This document shows, piece by piece, positions 11,384-22,330 of a stretch of DNA of 64,000 bases. Origin of the DNA: Flaveria trinervia (lineage: Eukaryota > Streptophyta > Magnoliopsida > Asterales > Asteraceae). The notes below the pieces were generated by a model that ran no database searches, was not told the origin of the DNA, and saw only the letters and a list, made by a program, of their open reading frames with translations. Every line of letters begins with the position of its first letter. Position 1 is the stretch's first letter. Position numbers and translations under genes: made by a program. Location: contig CM046453.1 of NCBI GenBank assembly GCA_025506515.1, positions 40,989,727 through 41,053,726 on the forward strand. Direction: 5' to 3'.

Positions 11384-11787
11384 GTGAAAACACTTGGTGT
11401 TAAAACTAGATTTGGACGGGTGTGGATTCCTCATTTCGGGGATCTACGTGTGAGGATTATGGAAGAAGCTCACAAGACTCAATACTCCATTCATCCTGGT
11501 GCCACAAAGATGTATCAAGATATGAAGAAAGATTATTGGTGGTCGGGTAGAAGCGTGATGTGGTGGAGTATGTGAGTAAGTGCCTTACTTGCCTACAGGT
11601 GAAGGCGGAACATGAGAAGCCGTATGGGAAGATCCAACCTTTGGATATATCGGAATGGAAGTGGGAGCACATCACCATGGATTTCATTACAAAGCTACCA
11701 CGCACTCCGAAAAGGTACGATGCCATATGGGTGACTGTTGACCGCTTGACGAAGAGTGCTCACTTCCTACCTATCTGTGAGACATAT
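11384..11787 (+). pseudogene. G1 integrase N-terminal part
   Basis: Gypsy integrase zinc-binding region (HPGATKMYQDMKKDYWW, then KCLTCLQVKAEH) and the start of the core with the first catalytic Asp (ITMDFITKLPRT, about 11680). A frameshift lies between the two (near 11550). It is cut by the LTR1 that starts at 11788, so the second Asp and the Glu are missing. Confidence 0.83.
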
Positions 11788-12266
11788 TGTTGGACCAAAG
11801 AACCAATGAGCCTGATCAGAAAAACCTCTAAGTCCTACAAACCATCACCAACAACTGCTGAAGACTTGATCAGCTGTTTGATAAAGTCTAAAGACTTCAA
11901 CAGCTGAAGACTAAAGTACTAAAAACTTCAATAGGTGAAGACCTAAGTCTGAAGATCAATAGCTGAAGACTAAAATACTGAAGACTAACAGCTGAAGACT
12001 AAAGTACTGAAGACTTCAACAGTTGAAGACCAAAGTATGAAGATCAACAGCTGAATACTAAAATACTGAAGACTTCAACAGTAGAAAACTAAAGTACTGA
12101 AGACTTCAACAGCTGAAGACCAAAGTCTAAAGATCACAGCTGAAGAACAAAGTACTGAAGATCAACAGCTGAAGTACAAAGACTGAAGACATGAGCTGAT
12201 GACAACAACTGAAGTTCAAGTACAAGTACTAAAGCCTTCAGAGTTTGTTAAACAGCTGAAGAAGCA
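11788..12266 (+). repeat. Partial LTR1 (left part of F1-c 5' LTR)
   Basis: Starts TGTTGGACCAAAGAACCAATG and continues through the CAGCTGAAGA array. It breaks off at the N run after about 479 of the expected roughly 880 bases. It is oriented opposite to the F1-b LTR on the other side of G1. Confidence 0.85.
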
Positions 12267-12366
12267 NNNNNNNNNNNNNNNNNNNNNNNNNNNNNNNNNN
12301 NNNNNNNNNNNNNNNNNNNNNNNNNNNNNNNNNNNNNNNNNNNNNNNNNNNNNNNNNNNNNNNNNN
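12267..12366. other. Assembly gap, 100 N
   Basis: Exactly 100 N, the conventional length for a gap of unknown size. It sits between two parts of a repeated element family, so the true content may be several kilobases. Protein translations across it are meaningless. Confidence 0.98.
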
Positions 12367-15257
12367 CATGGTGAATGTATGTTGGCCCTAAGACGTCGTC
12401 TTGGGATCAAATGTCCACCAAATGGCAGCAGGTAATGTATTTCTATTTTGAGCAACAACCACTTAATTTTTCTGAAATAATATTTTAGAGCTCAAGGATA
12501 TGGCTCAAAAACTAACTGCCAACCGTGGATACTATATCCACGGTTCATCATGGCCATTATAAAGACCCGTTTAATGCTGAGGGACTTGTTGGCTTGGGAG
12601 TCCCTGCTACGGCTGTTCTGCGGAAGTATACTCCCGGCACAACTCTGACCGGACACTCAAAATGGCTGCCAAGCTGCGCAAACCCACGCAGCTGGAACCC
12701 ACAGCCACCACCTCCAAATCCAAAGTCCCCACCAAACCACCCAAAAGAAACCAAAACGGCTACTCAGGGAATTGAGTCCCCTGAGGATGCCCCTGCAACA
12801 CAAACGCAGGATATATCCACTAGTCCAAACCCCCTAGTGGATACAATGACTCCTCCAGCCACAGCCGCTCAGGCTTCCTCTCAACAGGAGCCTGCAGACC
12901 ACCCAAGGCACCTACTTATCTGGGATCTTACTCACTTGAGGAGATTGCCATTGAAGAGCACCAACCTCCCCAGGTGCACATTGCTTCTATCCCCTCACCC
13001 CAAACAACCGCCCCTCACAGCCCAACTTAATAGTTGCACAAGTGCGACTCAATTGCACTCCTCACCCCTCCCAGAAACCACTTACTACTGGGAATACCTC
13101 TACAATTGAGGGGGAGGAACACAGTGCACTTGAGAACCCACAGCACAGGGGTTTCCCACTTCTATCTCCTGGTGTAGACAAGGAGCTTAGAATATGGTGA
13201 GGCTGCCACCTCTCTGACTCAGCACATGACCAGAGTGAGACTGGTAACATTGCTAAGACCTCACTAGAGGAACACCGCTGATGATGGACATTGTCCTGAG
13301 GCTGGAAGTCCCCAGTACAAGCACAAGGGGCACATGCACCAAATGGTCTACACCAGTGCATGTACATCCTGCTCTAAGCAGGAGGTCAGCTGATTCAGCT
13401 TCGGCTGATGATGACCTGGGCTTCTTCTATGATGTTCTTGCCCAGAACACAATCCTTGAAGAGAAAGTCAGTAGGCTGCAAAACCTACTTGACCAACTCT
13501 AACAAGGAGAAAGACCATCTGCCTCTATCCACCCACAGATGGCACCTTCACTTGAAGGTTTCCCAAACACCGAGCCACTCAAAATCAACCACCTGCCTCT
13601 GCTTCAGGCCCTACTTCTCAGGAACAGACCCTCCTGAGCAAATAGGTGCTGTACTCCAAAATTCCCTCCCTCTCATCACACCCATAATCACTATATAGTG
13701 ATCAAAGCCATTGATGAGAGGCTTTCCTCAACATTACAGCCCTGGGTTGATGCTGCTGTCCAAAAGGCTCTTTCTGCGGTACAAACCCCTTCCTCCAATG
13801 CAACCAAAAAGGGGGAGAGTACTGCAGTGAAAGAAAGAAGAGGAGGAAAGATCCGAGGAAAAAAAGGAAGGATGCAAGCCCAAAAGGAGGAAAAAGAAAA
13901 GAAACCTCTGCTCACTTACAAGCGAAAGAGAAGTGCTGATGATCACACTGCTGAAGACAAATCCTTGGAGGAGCTAGTCAAAGAAGCTGACACCAACACA
14001 GCCGATCCATGGATAAAATAATTGAACAACTCTTCAGGCAGGGGTTTGACACAGCCACACTGGATAGTGAGATCAGAAGGTTAGAAGTACAAGAGATACA
14101 AACCCGATGGGCAGGGTATGATGCTCTTGAGAAAGAGAGATTGGAAATAATGATCCGCTTTATTGCAAATATTTGGGAAGATCATTAATGGAGATCCGCG
14201 CATGGACCAGGGACAGCATTCTGGCTATAGCCACCAGAATCTGCCTGTCTGAGCAATTCAACAAAGGGATTATTGTGGAAGCCTTGATGAGGCTGGGGCT
14301 GGTAAAAGGTAAGAGATGGCTAAACTCACAAAGGCGAAACTAACTACAAGGATGCTAGATCACCTTCCCTTCCACCCACTCAAACAGATCTTATCCCTCA
14401 AATCTCCAACCAATCTCTAAGCCAAAATCCAAAAATATTCATCTTCAAAACCAATTCCTTCACCAACCCAACCATCATCCAGTGATGTACCAGAAGGAGG
14501 AAGGGTGCTGAGGATGGAAGAGAAGAAGAAGAAGAGGATGAAGATGATAGTCTGCCACTCTCTGCTGTCTGAACTACAAAACCCCGAAGTCAACCCATGA
14601 TCACACCTGACTCTCAAAGGGAAATGGTCAGAGTCAAGATAGAAGAAGAAGAACAGCAGAAACAGCACGATGAGCAACTGTTGAAGATGGTTGACAAAGA
14701 ATTTCCTCAGTCATCATCTATTAAGCCATGAAAGGGCATGCTCAAAGGCTGTACACTCTCAGGCACACCTTTCAGTATCAGAAGGATAGAGTGAGAGTAT
14801 GGCCAGACCCCAGGGTGAGTTCTAGAATCCATAAAAGAACTATCCCACACAGATACAATGGCCAGGTACGAAAAACAATAGAGTCTACCATCATGTTGGC
14901 CGTTGTAGTCTCACCTTGGAAATCATTGATGAATTCAAGAAAGCTCACCAAGCAAAGAAGACCCCTCAAGCCTTACTGGAAAACAAGATGATTAAGAAGG
15001 GGTTGTTATATAAAAAGCTTGAAGACATCCAGAAGAATGAGCTCCAGTTACTCCTTGAAGGCAACCATCCTGATGAATTTGTATATAGGGAGGTAACTAC
15101 GGTGGAGAAAAATGGCAGGACCATGAAGTACTTATCAGAGTACTATGGTCCAGAGTTCTTCTTCGAAGGAGGAGCAGAAGAACTCTCTCAGGAGGAACAA
15201 GTTGTTCTCCTTGAGGCCTATGTTCGTGAGTCATACAGACTCATTATAGGGAAGTAA
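12367..15257 (+). pseudogene. F1-c aORF (additional ORF in env position)
   Basis: Degraded copy of the F1 aORF, parallel to 17187-20046. Order: conserved N-terminal domain end, a Pro/Ser/Gln-rich central part (12650-13400), a coiled coil (VLAQNTILEEKVSRLQNLLDQL, 13430-13500), a Lys/Arg-rich stretch that could be a nuclear signal (13800-13940), an acidic/basic segment, and a C-terminal domain ending at the stop at 15255-15257 (YVRESYRLIIGK). Frame changes about every 200-400 bases. No transmembrane segment is seen, so 'env' is only positional. Function unknown. Confidence 0.7.
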
Positions 15258-15469
15258 ATCTCATGAATGGGATAACAACTCTGTGTCCAGTTCCCCAAAA
15301 CAGAGTTCCCATTCATACTCTGCCAAACAATATTTGAGATTTCTTCCAGGCCGGAGCTTACATGGGTCATCTTCTCTACTGATCAAGAAGGAAAAGACCA
15401 ACATTTTGCCATCAATAAGTGGGAGAATAAATAAGTTAGAGGTTTTGGCTGCATTGGTTCAGGGGAGTT
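15258..15469 (+). other. F1-c 3' untranslated region and purine tract
   Basis: About 210 bases between the aORF stop and the 3' LTR, conserved in F1-d (20047-20259). It ends in TTCAGGGGAGTT at about 15458-15469, a polypurine tract that would prime plus-strand DNA synthesis. Its place directly before TGTTGG fixes the LTR start. Confidence 0.7.
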
Positions 15470-16355
15470 TGTTGGACCAAAAGAACCAATGAGCCAAGAT
15501 CAGAAAACCTCTAAGTCCCACATGGTATCACAACAACTGCTGAAAGCCTCATCAGTAGTTTGACAAGTGCTGAAGACTTCAACAGCTGAAGATCAAGTGC
15601 TGAAGACCTCAACAGCTGAAGAACAAAGTGCTGAAGTACAACAGCTGAAGAACAAAGTGCTGAAGCTGAAAGACCAAAGTACTGAAGTACAACAGCTGAA
15701 GAGTTTACAAGTGCTGAAGATCAACAACTGATGTACAAGGTCTGAAGACAAAGACTGAAGACATCAGCTGATGATATCTACTGAAGTCATCAGCTGATGA
15801 ACACTGAAGGTCAAAGTCTGAAGATCAAGTACTGAAGCTCAGTAGTTTGTCACAACAGCTGAAGAGTACTTCTTCAGTAGTTGTGATATCAGTAGTTTTA
15901 TATTTTTATGTTTCAGTAGTTTGTAAAACGACTGAAGAGCTTGTTCTTCAGTCGTTGTAGTTCAGTAGTTTTATATTTGTACTTAACATGCTGATATGTT
16001 CTCAGTAGTTGTGAACATTTCAGTAGTTTGTTAAGAATTAGTTATTCTTGTATTAGATCTGCCAGTTGTCACTTTCCGTGATAACAGCAGTGATTGTTGC
16101 ACTCTATATAAGGAGTGACAACTATTGTAACAATGATGAATGAGATGAATGAATTCAATAAACGAATGATTTGATTAGAAATATTCTTCATCTATAAACA
16201 TTCCTTGAAATCAGAAATATATATCTCTCCCTATAACCGTATGCGCTTTTAATGCTTACAAATATCAATTGCTTGCTACAATCTGTCTAATTCTTGTTTG
16301 TATTCCACTGCTTTGTATCCTAATACATCAAAACTTGTGATCGCTGATCCTGTCA
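15470..16355 (+). repeat. F1-c 3' LTR (LTR1)
   Basis: 886-bp LTR, TGTTGGACC...CCTGTCA. Motif array at about 15535-15960, hairpin with 12-bp perfect arms (15927-15938 and 15945-15956), TATA box at about 16104-16112. Very similar to the F1-a LTR in reverse complement. No primer site follows, as expected for a 3' LTR. Confidence 0.9.
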
Positions 16356-16382
16356 ACCAGTTCCCATACTTGCTGTTTCATT

Positions 16383-16690
16383 CTAAACACCTGAAGCAAA
16401 ACCATGTCTCAGTAGTTTTATAACTACTGATGACTAATACCAAGTCTTCAGTCGTTTACAAGCTGGATGACAAAACCATGTCTTCAGTAGTTTCAAATAC
16501 TGATGCCAAACACCATGTCTTCTGTTGTTTCATCATCTGTAGTCAAAACCACGGTCTTCAGTAGTTTTCTAACTTCTGATGCCTAACACCACGACTTCAG
16601 CTGTTTCAACGTCTAAAAGGATAATACCATGTCAACGGTCGTTTCAAACTACTGATGACTAACACCACATCCTTCAGTCGTTTTCTTACC
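16383..16690 (+). repeat. Motif array upstream of the F1-d aORF
   Basis: About 300 bases of imperfect units such as CCATGTCTTCAGTAGTTT ... CTGATG ... ACACCA, with CTTCAGTCGTTT and CTTCAGCTGTTT variants. These are the same words that make up the LTR1 array. It ends just before a TATA box and the aORF ATG, which points to an internal promoter. Confidence 0.7.
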
Positions 16691-16696
16691 CGCACC

Positions 16697-16706
16697 CTAT
16701 ATATCC
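16697..16706 (+). promoter_or_regulatory. Predicted internal TATA box for the F1 aORF
   Basis: CTATATATCC, about 80 bases before the ATG at 16777. It is followed by a C/T-rich leader (CTTCATCTTCTTCAAACC, CCTCTCCAAAACTTCCC) typical of plant 5' untranslated regions. No experimental support; inferred from position and sequence. Confidence 0.55.
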
Positions 16707-16776
16707 CCTGACCTAAGCTCTCAATGCTTCATCTTCTTCAAACCTAACGTTCCTCTCCAAAACTTCCCTCTTCTCA

Positions 16777-19700
16777 ATGGCGTCCATGCAAATTAAACCG
16801 CGACACAATTGTGTTGCCACCTCACTAATCGCCTATCTGGCCTAAGTTCGATAGATATCGATCTTATGGTTCAGTCCCATACCATACGGCATTTCTTCTG
16901 AATCCCATACTACATGCCGAATCCCTTCAACACATTTTGGATGACGTCACTTTACCACTGGGGAGAACAACACACCATCTCTCCAGTCGGTCGTGTAAAC
17001 AACAAAGAAGTAGTCATCACTCCTGCAATAATCCGCAAAATCTACATCTGAATGATGCTAGTTCTCTTGCTGGATATCCGAAGGGCACCACAGATCTATC
17101 CTTTGCCCAACATGGATATCAAGGCGATCTCAGTGCCTCCACTATCTTGAAGAAACACTTTAATGACGCTGAGCGCCTAATCTTCACATGGTGAATGTAT
17201 GTTGGCCCCTAAGACGTCGTCTTGGGATCAAATGTCGACAAAATGGCAGCAGGTAATGTATCTATTCTTGAGCAACAACCACTAAATTTTCAGAAATAAT
17301 ATTTTGGAGCTCAAAGACATGGCTCAAAAACTAACTGCCAACCGTTGGATACTATATCTACGGTTCATAATGGCCATCATTACAAACCAGCTTAATGCTG
17401 AGGGACTTGTTGGCTTGGGAGTCCCTGCTACGGTTGTTCTGCCGGAAGTATACTCCCGGCACAACTCTGACCAGACACTCAATTGGCTGCCAGGCTGCGA
17501 AAACCCACGCAGCTGGAACCCACAGCCACCACCTCCAAATCAAAGTCCCCACGAAAACCAGCAAAAAGAAACCCAAAACGGCTACTCAGGGAATTGAGTC
17601 CCCTGAGGATGCCCCTGCAACACAAACGCAGGATATATCACTAGTCCAAACCCCCTAGTGGATACAATGACTCTTCCAGCCATAGCCGCTCAGGCTTCCT
17701 CTCAAAGGAGCCGCAGCAACCCACAAGGGGTACTACATATCTGGGATCTTCCTCACTTGAGGGGATTGCCATTGAAGAGCACCAACCTCCCCGGGTGCAC
17801 ACTGCTTCTATCCCTTCACCCCAAACAACCGCCCCTCACAGCCCAACTTTAATAGTGCACAAGTGCTGACTCAACTGCACTCCTCACCCCCTCCCCAGAA
17901 ACCACTCACTACTGGGAATACCTCTAAATTGAGGGGAAGGAACAAAGTGCACTTGAGAACCACAGCACAGGGGTTTACCACTTCTATCTCCTGGTGTAGA
18001 CAAGGAGCTTAGAAATCTAGTGAGGCTGCCACCTCCTCTGATCAGCACATGATCAGAATGAGGCTGGTAATATTGCTAAGACCTCACTAGAGGCAACAGC
18101 TGATGATGGACACTGTCCTGAGGCTGGAAGTCCCCAGTACCAAGCACAAGGGGCACATGCACCAACTGGTCTACACCCAGCGCATGTAAATCCTGCACTA
18201 AGCAGGAGGTCAGATGATTCAGTTCGGCTGATGATGACCTGGGCTTTTTCTATGATGTTCTTGCCCAGAACACAATCCTTGAAGAGAAGTCAGTAGGCTG
18301 TGAAACCTACTTGACCAACTCTCCCAAGGAGAAAGACCATCTGCCTCTACCCACCCACAGATGGCACCTTCACTTGAAGGTTCCCTACAACACTGAGCCA
18401 CTCCAAACTCAACCACATGCCTCTGCTTCAGGCCCTACTTCTCAGGAACAAAACCCTCCTGAGCAAATAGGTGCTGCACTTCAAAATTCCCTCCCTCTCA
18501 TCACACCCATAATCACTGATATTGTGACTAAAGCCTTGATGAGAGGCTTCCTCAACTTTACAACCTCTGATTGATGCTGCTGTACAAAAGACTCTTTCTG
18601 CGGTACAAACCCCTCCTCCAATGCATCCAAAAAGGGGGAGAGTACTGCAGTGAAAGAAAAGAAGAGGAAAAGATCAGAGGAAAAGAAGGAAGAAAAGCAA
18701 GCCCAAAAGGAGGAGAAAGAACAGCAACCACTACTCACTACAAGCGAAAGAAAGGTGTTGATGATCATATTGCTGAAGATAAAGCCTTGGAGCTACTGAT
18801 AAAAGAGGCTGATGCCGAACACAGCAGACCAATGGACAACATCATGATCAGCTATTAGGCAAGGCCATGACACCAATAAACTTGACTCTGAGATTCGACG
18901 ACTAGAGATTGAAGAAATCCAGAATAGATGGGCAAGTTATGAAGTGTTAGAAAGAGAAAGGCTTGAGATCATGATTAGGTTTATTGTAAAATATCTTGGA
19001 AGATCAATGATCGAAATCAAAGCTTGGTCCAGGGACAGTATCTTGGCAATCACCACCAAGATCTGTTCGTCTGAAGCATACACTAAGGGGCTTGTTATTG
19101 AAGCTTTATATGAAGCGGGTGCTAGGAGCAGGACTGAGCTAGCCAAGCAATCAAAAGCCACACTCACCTCAAGGATGCTAGAACAGCCTGTCAACATTCC
19201 CGCACCAAAACCACCCAAAACACAACCCACCAAACCAACTCCCTTACCTCAAAACCCATAGCCGATGATATACCCTTGAAGAAGAAGAGAAGGATATTGA
19301 GGCTAGAAGATGATGAAAAAGATGATGAAGATAGGCTGCCACTCTCAGCTGTGATTCAGTTGCCTAAGGCCACAAGTCACTCCTCAGCAATACTCCTGAA
19401 GTCCAGAGACAAATGGTTAAAGTGAAGCTAGAAGAAGAAGAGCTTCATAAACAGCATGATGAGGAATTGCTGAAGAGAGTTGACAAAGCTTATGCAGCCA
19501 CATCTCTATCATCAATATGAAGAACCAAGCCCTCAGACTTTACACTCTCAGGCATACCTTTCAATATCAAAAGGAAAGAGTGAGGATTTGGCCTGATCCC
19601 AGGGTCTCTCACAGAATTCATAAGAAAAATATACCTCAGAGATACATTGGCCAGGTGAAAAAGATCGTAGATGAAGTGATCTCTCTGGTCTTGTAGTTTC

Positions 19701-20046
19701 ACCCTGGGAAATCCTAGAAGACTTCAAGAAAGCCTACAAAGCTAATCTAACCCCTCAGAAGATGCTGGAAAACAAAATAGTGAAAAGGGGTTAGTTTACA
19801 AGAGGCTGAGGAAGTCAGGAAAAATGAGCTCCAGTTGTTCCTAGAGGGTAATCACCCGGATGAGTTGCTTACAGAATAATAACAACTGTGGAGCTAAAGA
19901 ATGGGAAACATGCCAAATACCTGTCTGAGTATTATGGTCCTGAATCATTGTTTGAAGGAGGTGCTGAAGAGCTAACCATGGAAGAACAAATCACCTTCCT
20001 TGAGGCTTACACAAGAGAGTCGTACAGACTCATTATGGGGAAGTAA
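16777..20046 (+). pseudogene. F1-d aORF (additional ORF in env position)
   Basis: Start ATG at 16777 in a good context (CTCAATGGCG). A stop is met after 22 codons, but similarity to the F2 and F3 aORFs continues in shifting frames: an N-terminal domain with HGYQGDLSASTILKKHF (17110-17165), a Pro/Thr/Gln-rich middle (17470-17900), a coiled coil (about 18260-18320), a Lys/Arg/Glu-rich stretch (18640-18780), LERERLEIMIRFIVKYLGRS (18944 on) and a C-terminal domain ending at 20044-20046. No signal peptide or membrane span is visible. Product unknown. Confidence 0.7.
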
Positions 20047-20259
20047 ATCTCATGAATGGGATAACAACTCTGTGTCCAGTTCCCCAAAACAGAGTTCCCA
20101 TTCATACTCTGCCAAACAAATATCTGAGATTTCTCCCAGGCCGGAGCTTACTGGGGTCATCTTCTCTACTGATCAAGAAGGAAAAAGACCAACACTTTGC
20201 CAACAATAAGGGGACAGTGAATAATTTAGAGGTTTTGGCTGCATGGTTCAGGGGGAGTT
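20047..20259 (+). other. F1-d 3' untranslated region and purine tract
   Basis: Conserved with 15258-15469. Ends in GTTCAGGGGGAGTT (about 20246-20259), the polypurine tract directly before the LTR. Confidence 0.7.
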
Positions 20260-21153
20260 TGTTGGACCAAAAGAACCAATGAGCCAAGATCAGAAAACCT
20301 CTAAGTCCCACATGGTATCACAACAACTTCTGAAAGCCTCATCAGCAGTTTGACAAGTGCTGAAGACTTCAACAGCTGAAGAACTAAAATGCTGAAGTAC
20401 AACAGCTGAAGAACACATGTACTGAAGCTGAACAGCTGAAGAACACAAGTGCTGAAGCTGAAAGACAAAGTACTGAAGTACAACAGCTGAAGAGTTTACA
20501 AGTGCTGAAGATCAACAACTGATGTACAAAGTCTGAAGACAAAGACTGAAGACATCAACTGATGATATCTACTGAAGTCATCAGCTGATGAAACACCTGA
20601 AGGTCAAAGTCTGAAGATCAAGTACTGAAGCCTCAGTAGTTTGTCACAACTGCTGAAGAGTACTTCTTCAGTAGTTGTGATATCAGTAGTTTTATATTCT
20701 AGTTTCAGTAGTTTTATGTTTCAGTAGTTTTGTAAAACGACTGAAGAGCTTGTTCTTCAGTCGTTGTAGTTTCAGTAGTTTATTTTTGTACTTAACACTC
20801 TGATATGTTCTCAGTAGTTGTGAACATTTCAGTAGTTTGTTAAGAGTTAGTTATTTTTGTATTAGATCTGCCAGTTGTCACTTTCCGTGATAACAGTAGT
20901 GATTGTTGCACTCTATATAAGAAGTGACAACCTATTGTAATATGTGAGTGAATGAATGGAATGAATGAATGATTGATTAGAAATATTCTATATCTATAAC
21001 ATTCTTGAAATCAGAAACATATATATCTCCTATAACCGTATGTGCTCTTAATGCATACAAGGATCGATTGCTTGCTACAATTTGTCTAATTCTTGTTCGT
21101 ATTCCGCTGCTTTGAACTCTAATACATCAAACTTGTGATCGCTGATCCTGTCA
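20260..21153 (+). repeat. F1-d 3' LTR (LTR1)
   Basis: 894-bp LTR with TGTTGG...CTGTCA ends. Motif array 20330-20770, hairpin arms at 20736-20747 and 20754-20765, TATA box at about 20913-20920. The right end abuts minus-strand F2 aORF, so this is the right boundary of an F1 insertion into F2-a. Confidence 0.9.
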
Positions 21154-21651
21154 GAGATCTTCAGGAATCCGGTCCCATCCTCATGCTTGTTTGACAAGAT
21201 GTGGATAACCACATTAAGCAGGAATTTCAATTGGGATGAGACCTTCCCTTTCCTAAAATTCGTGACAAAAAAGTCTCCCTCATAACCCATCTGCTCAAAG
21301 GAGTGGTTGATAGTTTCTTTAGGAAAGAACACCTACTTTCTCATCATCCAGCTAAAGATGAGTTTTGTAGATGGCTGGAGTAATGAAGACTATTCTCCCC
21401 TACACTGTGGTAGACAGTGCCTTCTCCCTATCCATAACGACCTGTTGGCAGGTCTTCCAAAATCCTAGCATATGATCCTCACATAGTGTAGGATCAATGG
21501 TTAGGGAAGTGAAGTAGTTGGATAGGGTTAAACTATGGCAAACCTCTGGGAAATGTGGATCTTTCTCAGAGTGTAATAGAGCAACTTTATTGTGTTGCGT
21601 GTGTAACTGCATGGAGAAATTTGGTTTATTTCTACGGTTAAGGTTGGCCAT
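21154..21651 (-). pseudogene. F2-a aORF N-terminal domain
   Basis: ATG at 21651 (CAAAATGGCC context). An open stretch to 21400 includes NKVALLHSEKDPHFPEVCHS and FWKTCQQVVMDREKALSTTV. After a shift near 21395 it continues with FEQMGYEGDFFVTNFRKGKV and LKFLLNVVIHILSNKHEDGTGF before the F1-d LTR truncates it. The same domain occurs in F2-c (50695-50190), F3 (39171 on) and, more degraded, F1. Unknown function. Confidence 0.75.
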
Positions 21652-22330
21652 TTTGAGAAAGATTAAAGATGAAGAAAGATCAACGAAAGTAATTTCAGAG
21701 TGAAATTTGGGGGTTTAGGTTTGGAGGAAAAAGGAATATGATAGAAAGAGGGGGAACCGTTGGGTTTATATGTGAAAATGATTTAAGACAAAGTTAATGA
21801 AAGAGGATAAACTTTGAAATCCGATGTCAGTCCCAGCTCTGAAAAAGTAGTTTGATTTTGCTCAAAAAGTAGTTTTCTTGGAAGTCAAAAAGCTTCGAAA
21901 GGTGAATTATCTTCGGAAGTTTTAATGAAACAGCTTCCGAAGCTAAAATGACCTCGGAAAATTTTCCTAAGAGTTGGGAAAATTTTGCTTTTGAAGAGAA
22001 TTAAAACTTGGATGCTTTGTTCAGAGGAGCAAAGCTTCTGAGAGTTAATTTTCTTCGGAAGAAAATGGTCCTTGAAAACATATAAGTGTACAACACAAGT
22101 GTTAAGCTTCGGTAGATATTTAAGAAATTTCTTCCGAAGGTAAATTACTTAGATAGTTATTTGTTTTGAAGGTGTGAGTTTCTTCCGAAGGATCAAAATT
22201 TTTCAGGAATCTAAGGAAAGTCTTCAAAATTTTTTCATCCAAAGAAAACAATAGCTTATGAAAGTAATGAACTAGGCAACTTAGGACACACAGATTTTAA
22301 GAAATAATAAGAATTAATTCTGAAAAGAAT
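21652..22330 (-). promoter_or_regulatory. F2-a internal promoter region upstream of the aORF
   Basis: Non-coding stretch between RNase H and aORF. It holds CTTCGGAAG/CTTCCGAAG palindromes and variants (about 21890-22200), a TATA-like ATATAAAC (21765-21772 on the minus strand) and a C/T-rich leader of about 110 bases to the aORF ATG. The palindrome is the one clustered in the F2 LTR. Confidence 0.55.

Larger units (their letters stand above)
9607..11787 (+). mobile_element. G1: Ty3/gypsy internal fragment
   Basis: Plus-strand gypsy pol fragment in the order protease, RT, RNase H, integrase, without LTRs. Both ends are abrupt: 9607 abuts the 5' end of a minus-strand LTR1 and 11787 abuts the 5' end of a plus-strand LTR1. 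It was therefore the target of two F1 insertions pointing away from each other. Many stops and shifts. Confidence 0.87.
11788..16355 (+). mobile_element. F1-c: plus-strand F1 element with aORF, interrupted by an assembly gap
   Basis: A partial LTR1 (11788-12266), then 100 N, then aORF sequence and a complete LTR1 preceded by a purine tract. The left LTR and the aORF/3' LTR could be one element or two joined by the gap. No gag or pol is seen; if present it lies in the unresolved gap. The 12367-16355 part is a direct repeat of 17187-21153. Confidence 0.7.
16356..21153 (+). mobile_element. F1-d: aORF and 3' LTR unit of an F1 element
   Basis: Continues directly from the F1-c LTR without primer site, gag or pol. 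It has a motif array, a TATA box, a complete but frameshifted aORF, a purine tract and an LTR1. With F1-c it forms an LTR-aORF-LTR-aORF-LTR series, which fits unequal recombination between copies, a deletion derivative, or a misassembly next to the gap. The right end abuts the F2-a aORF. Confidence 0.75.

Noticed and set aside
12199..12458. ORFs spanning the N run
   Set aside because: They depend on undetermined bases.
21075..21332. 85-codon ORF crossing 21153
   Set aside because: Chimera of F2-a aORF and antisense LTR1; only the part above 21153 belongs to the aORF.
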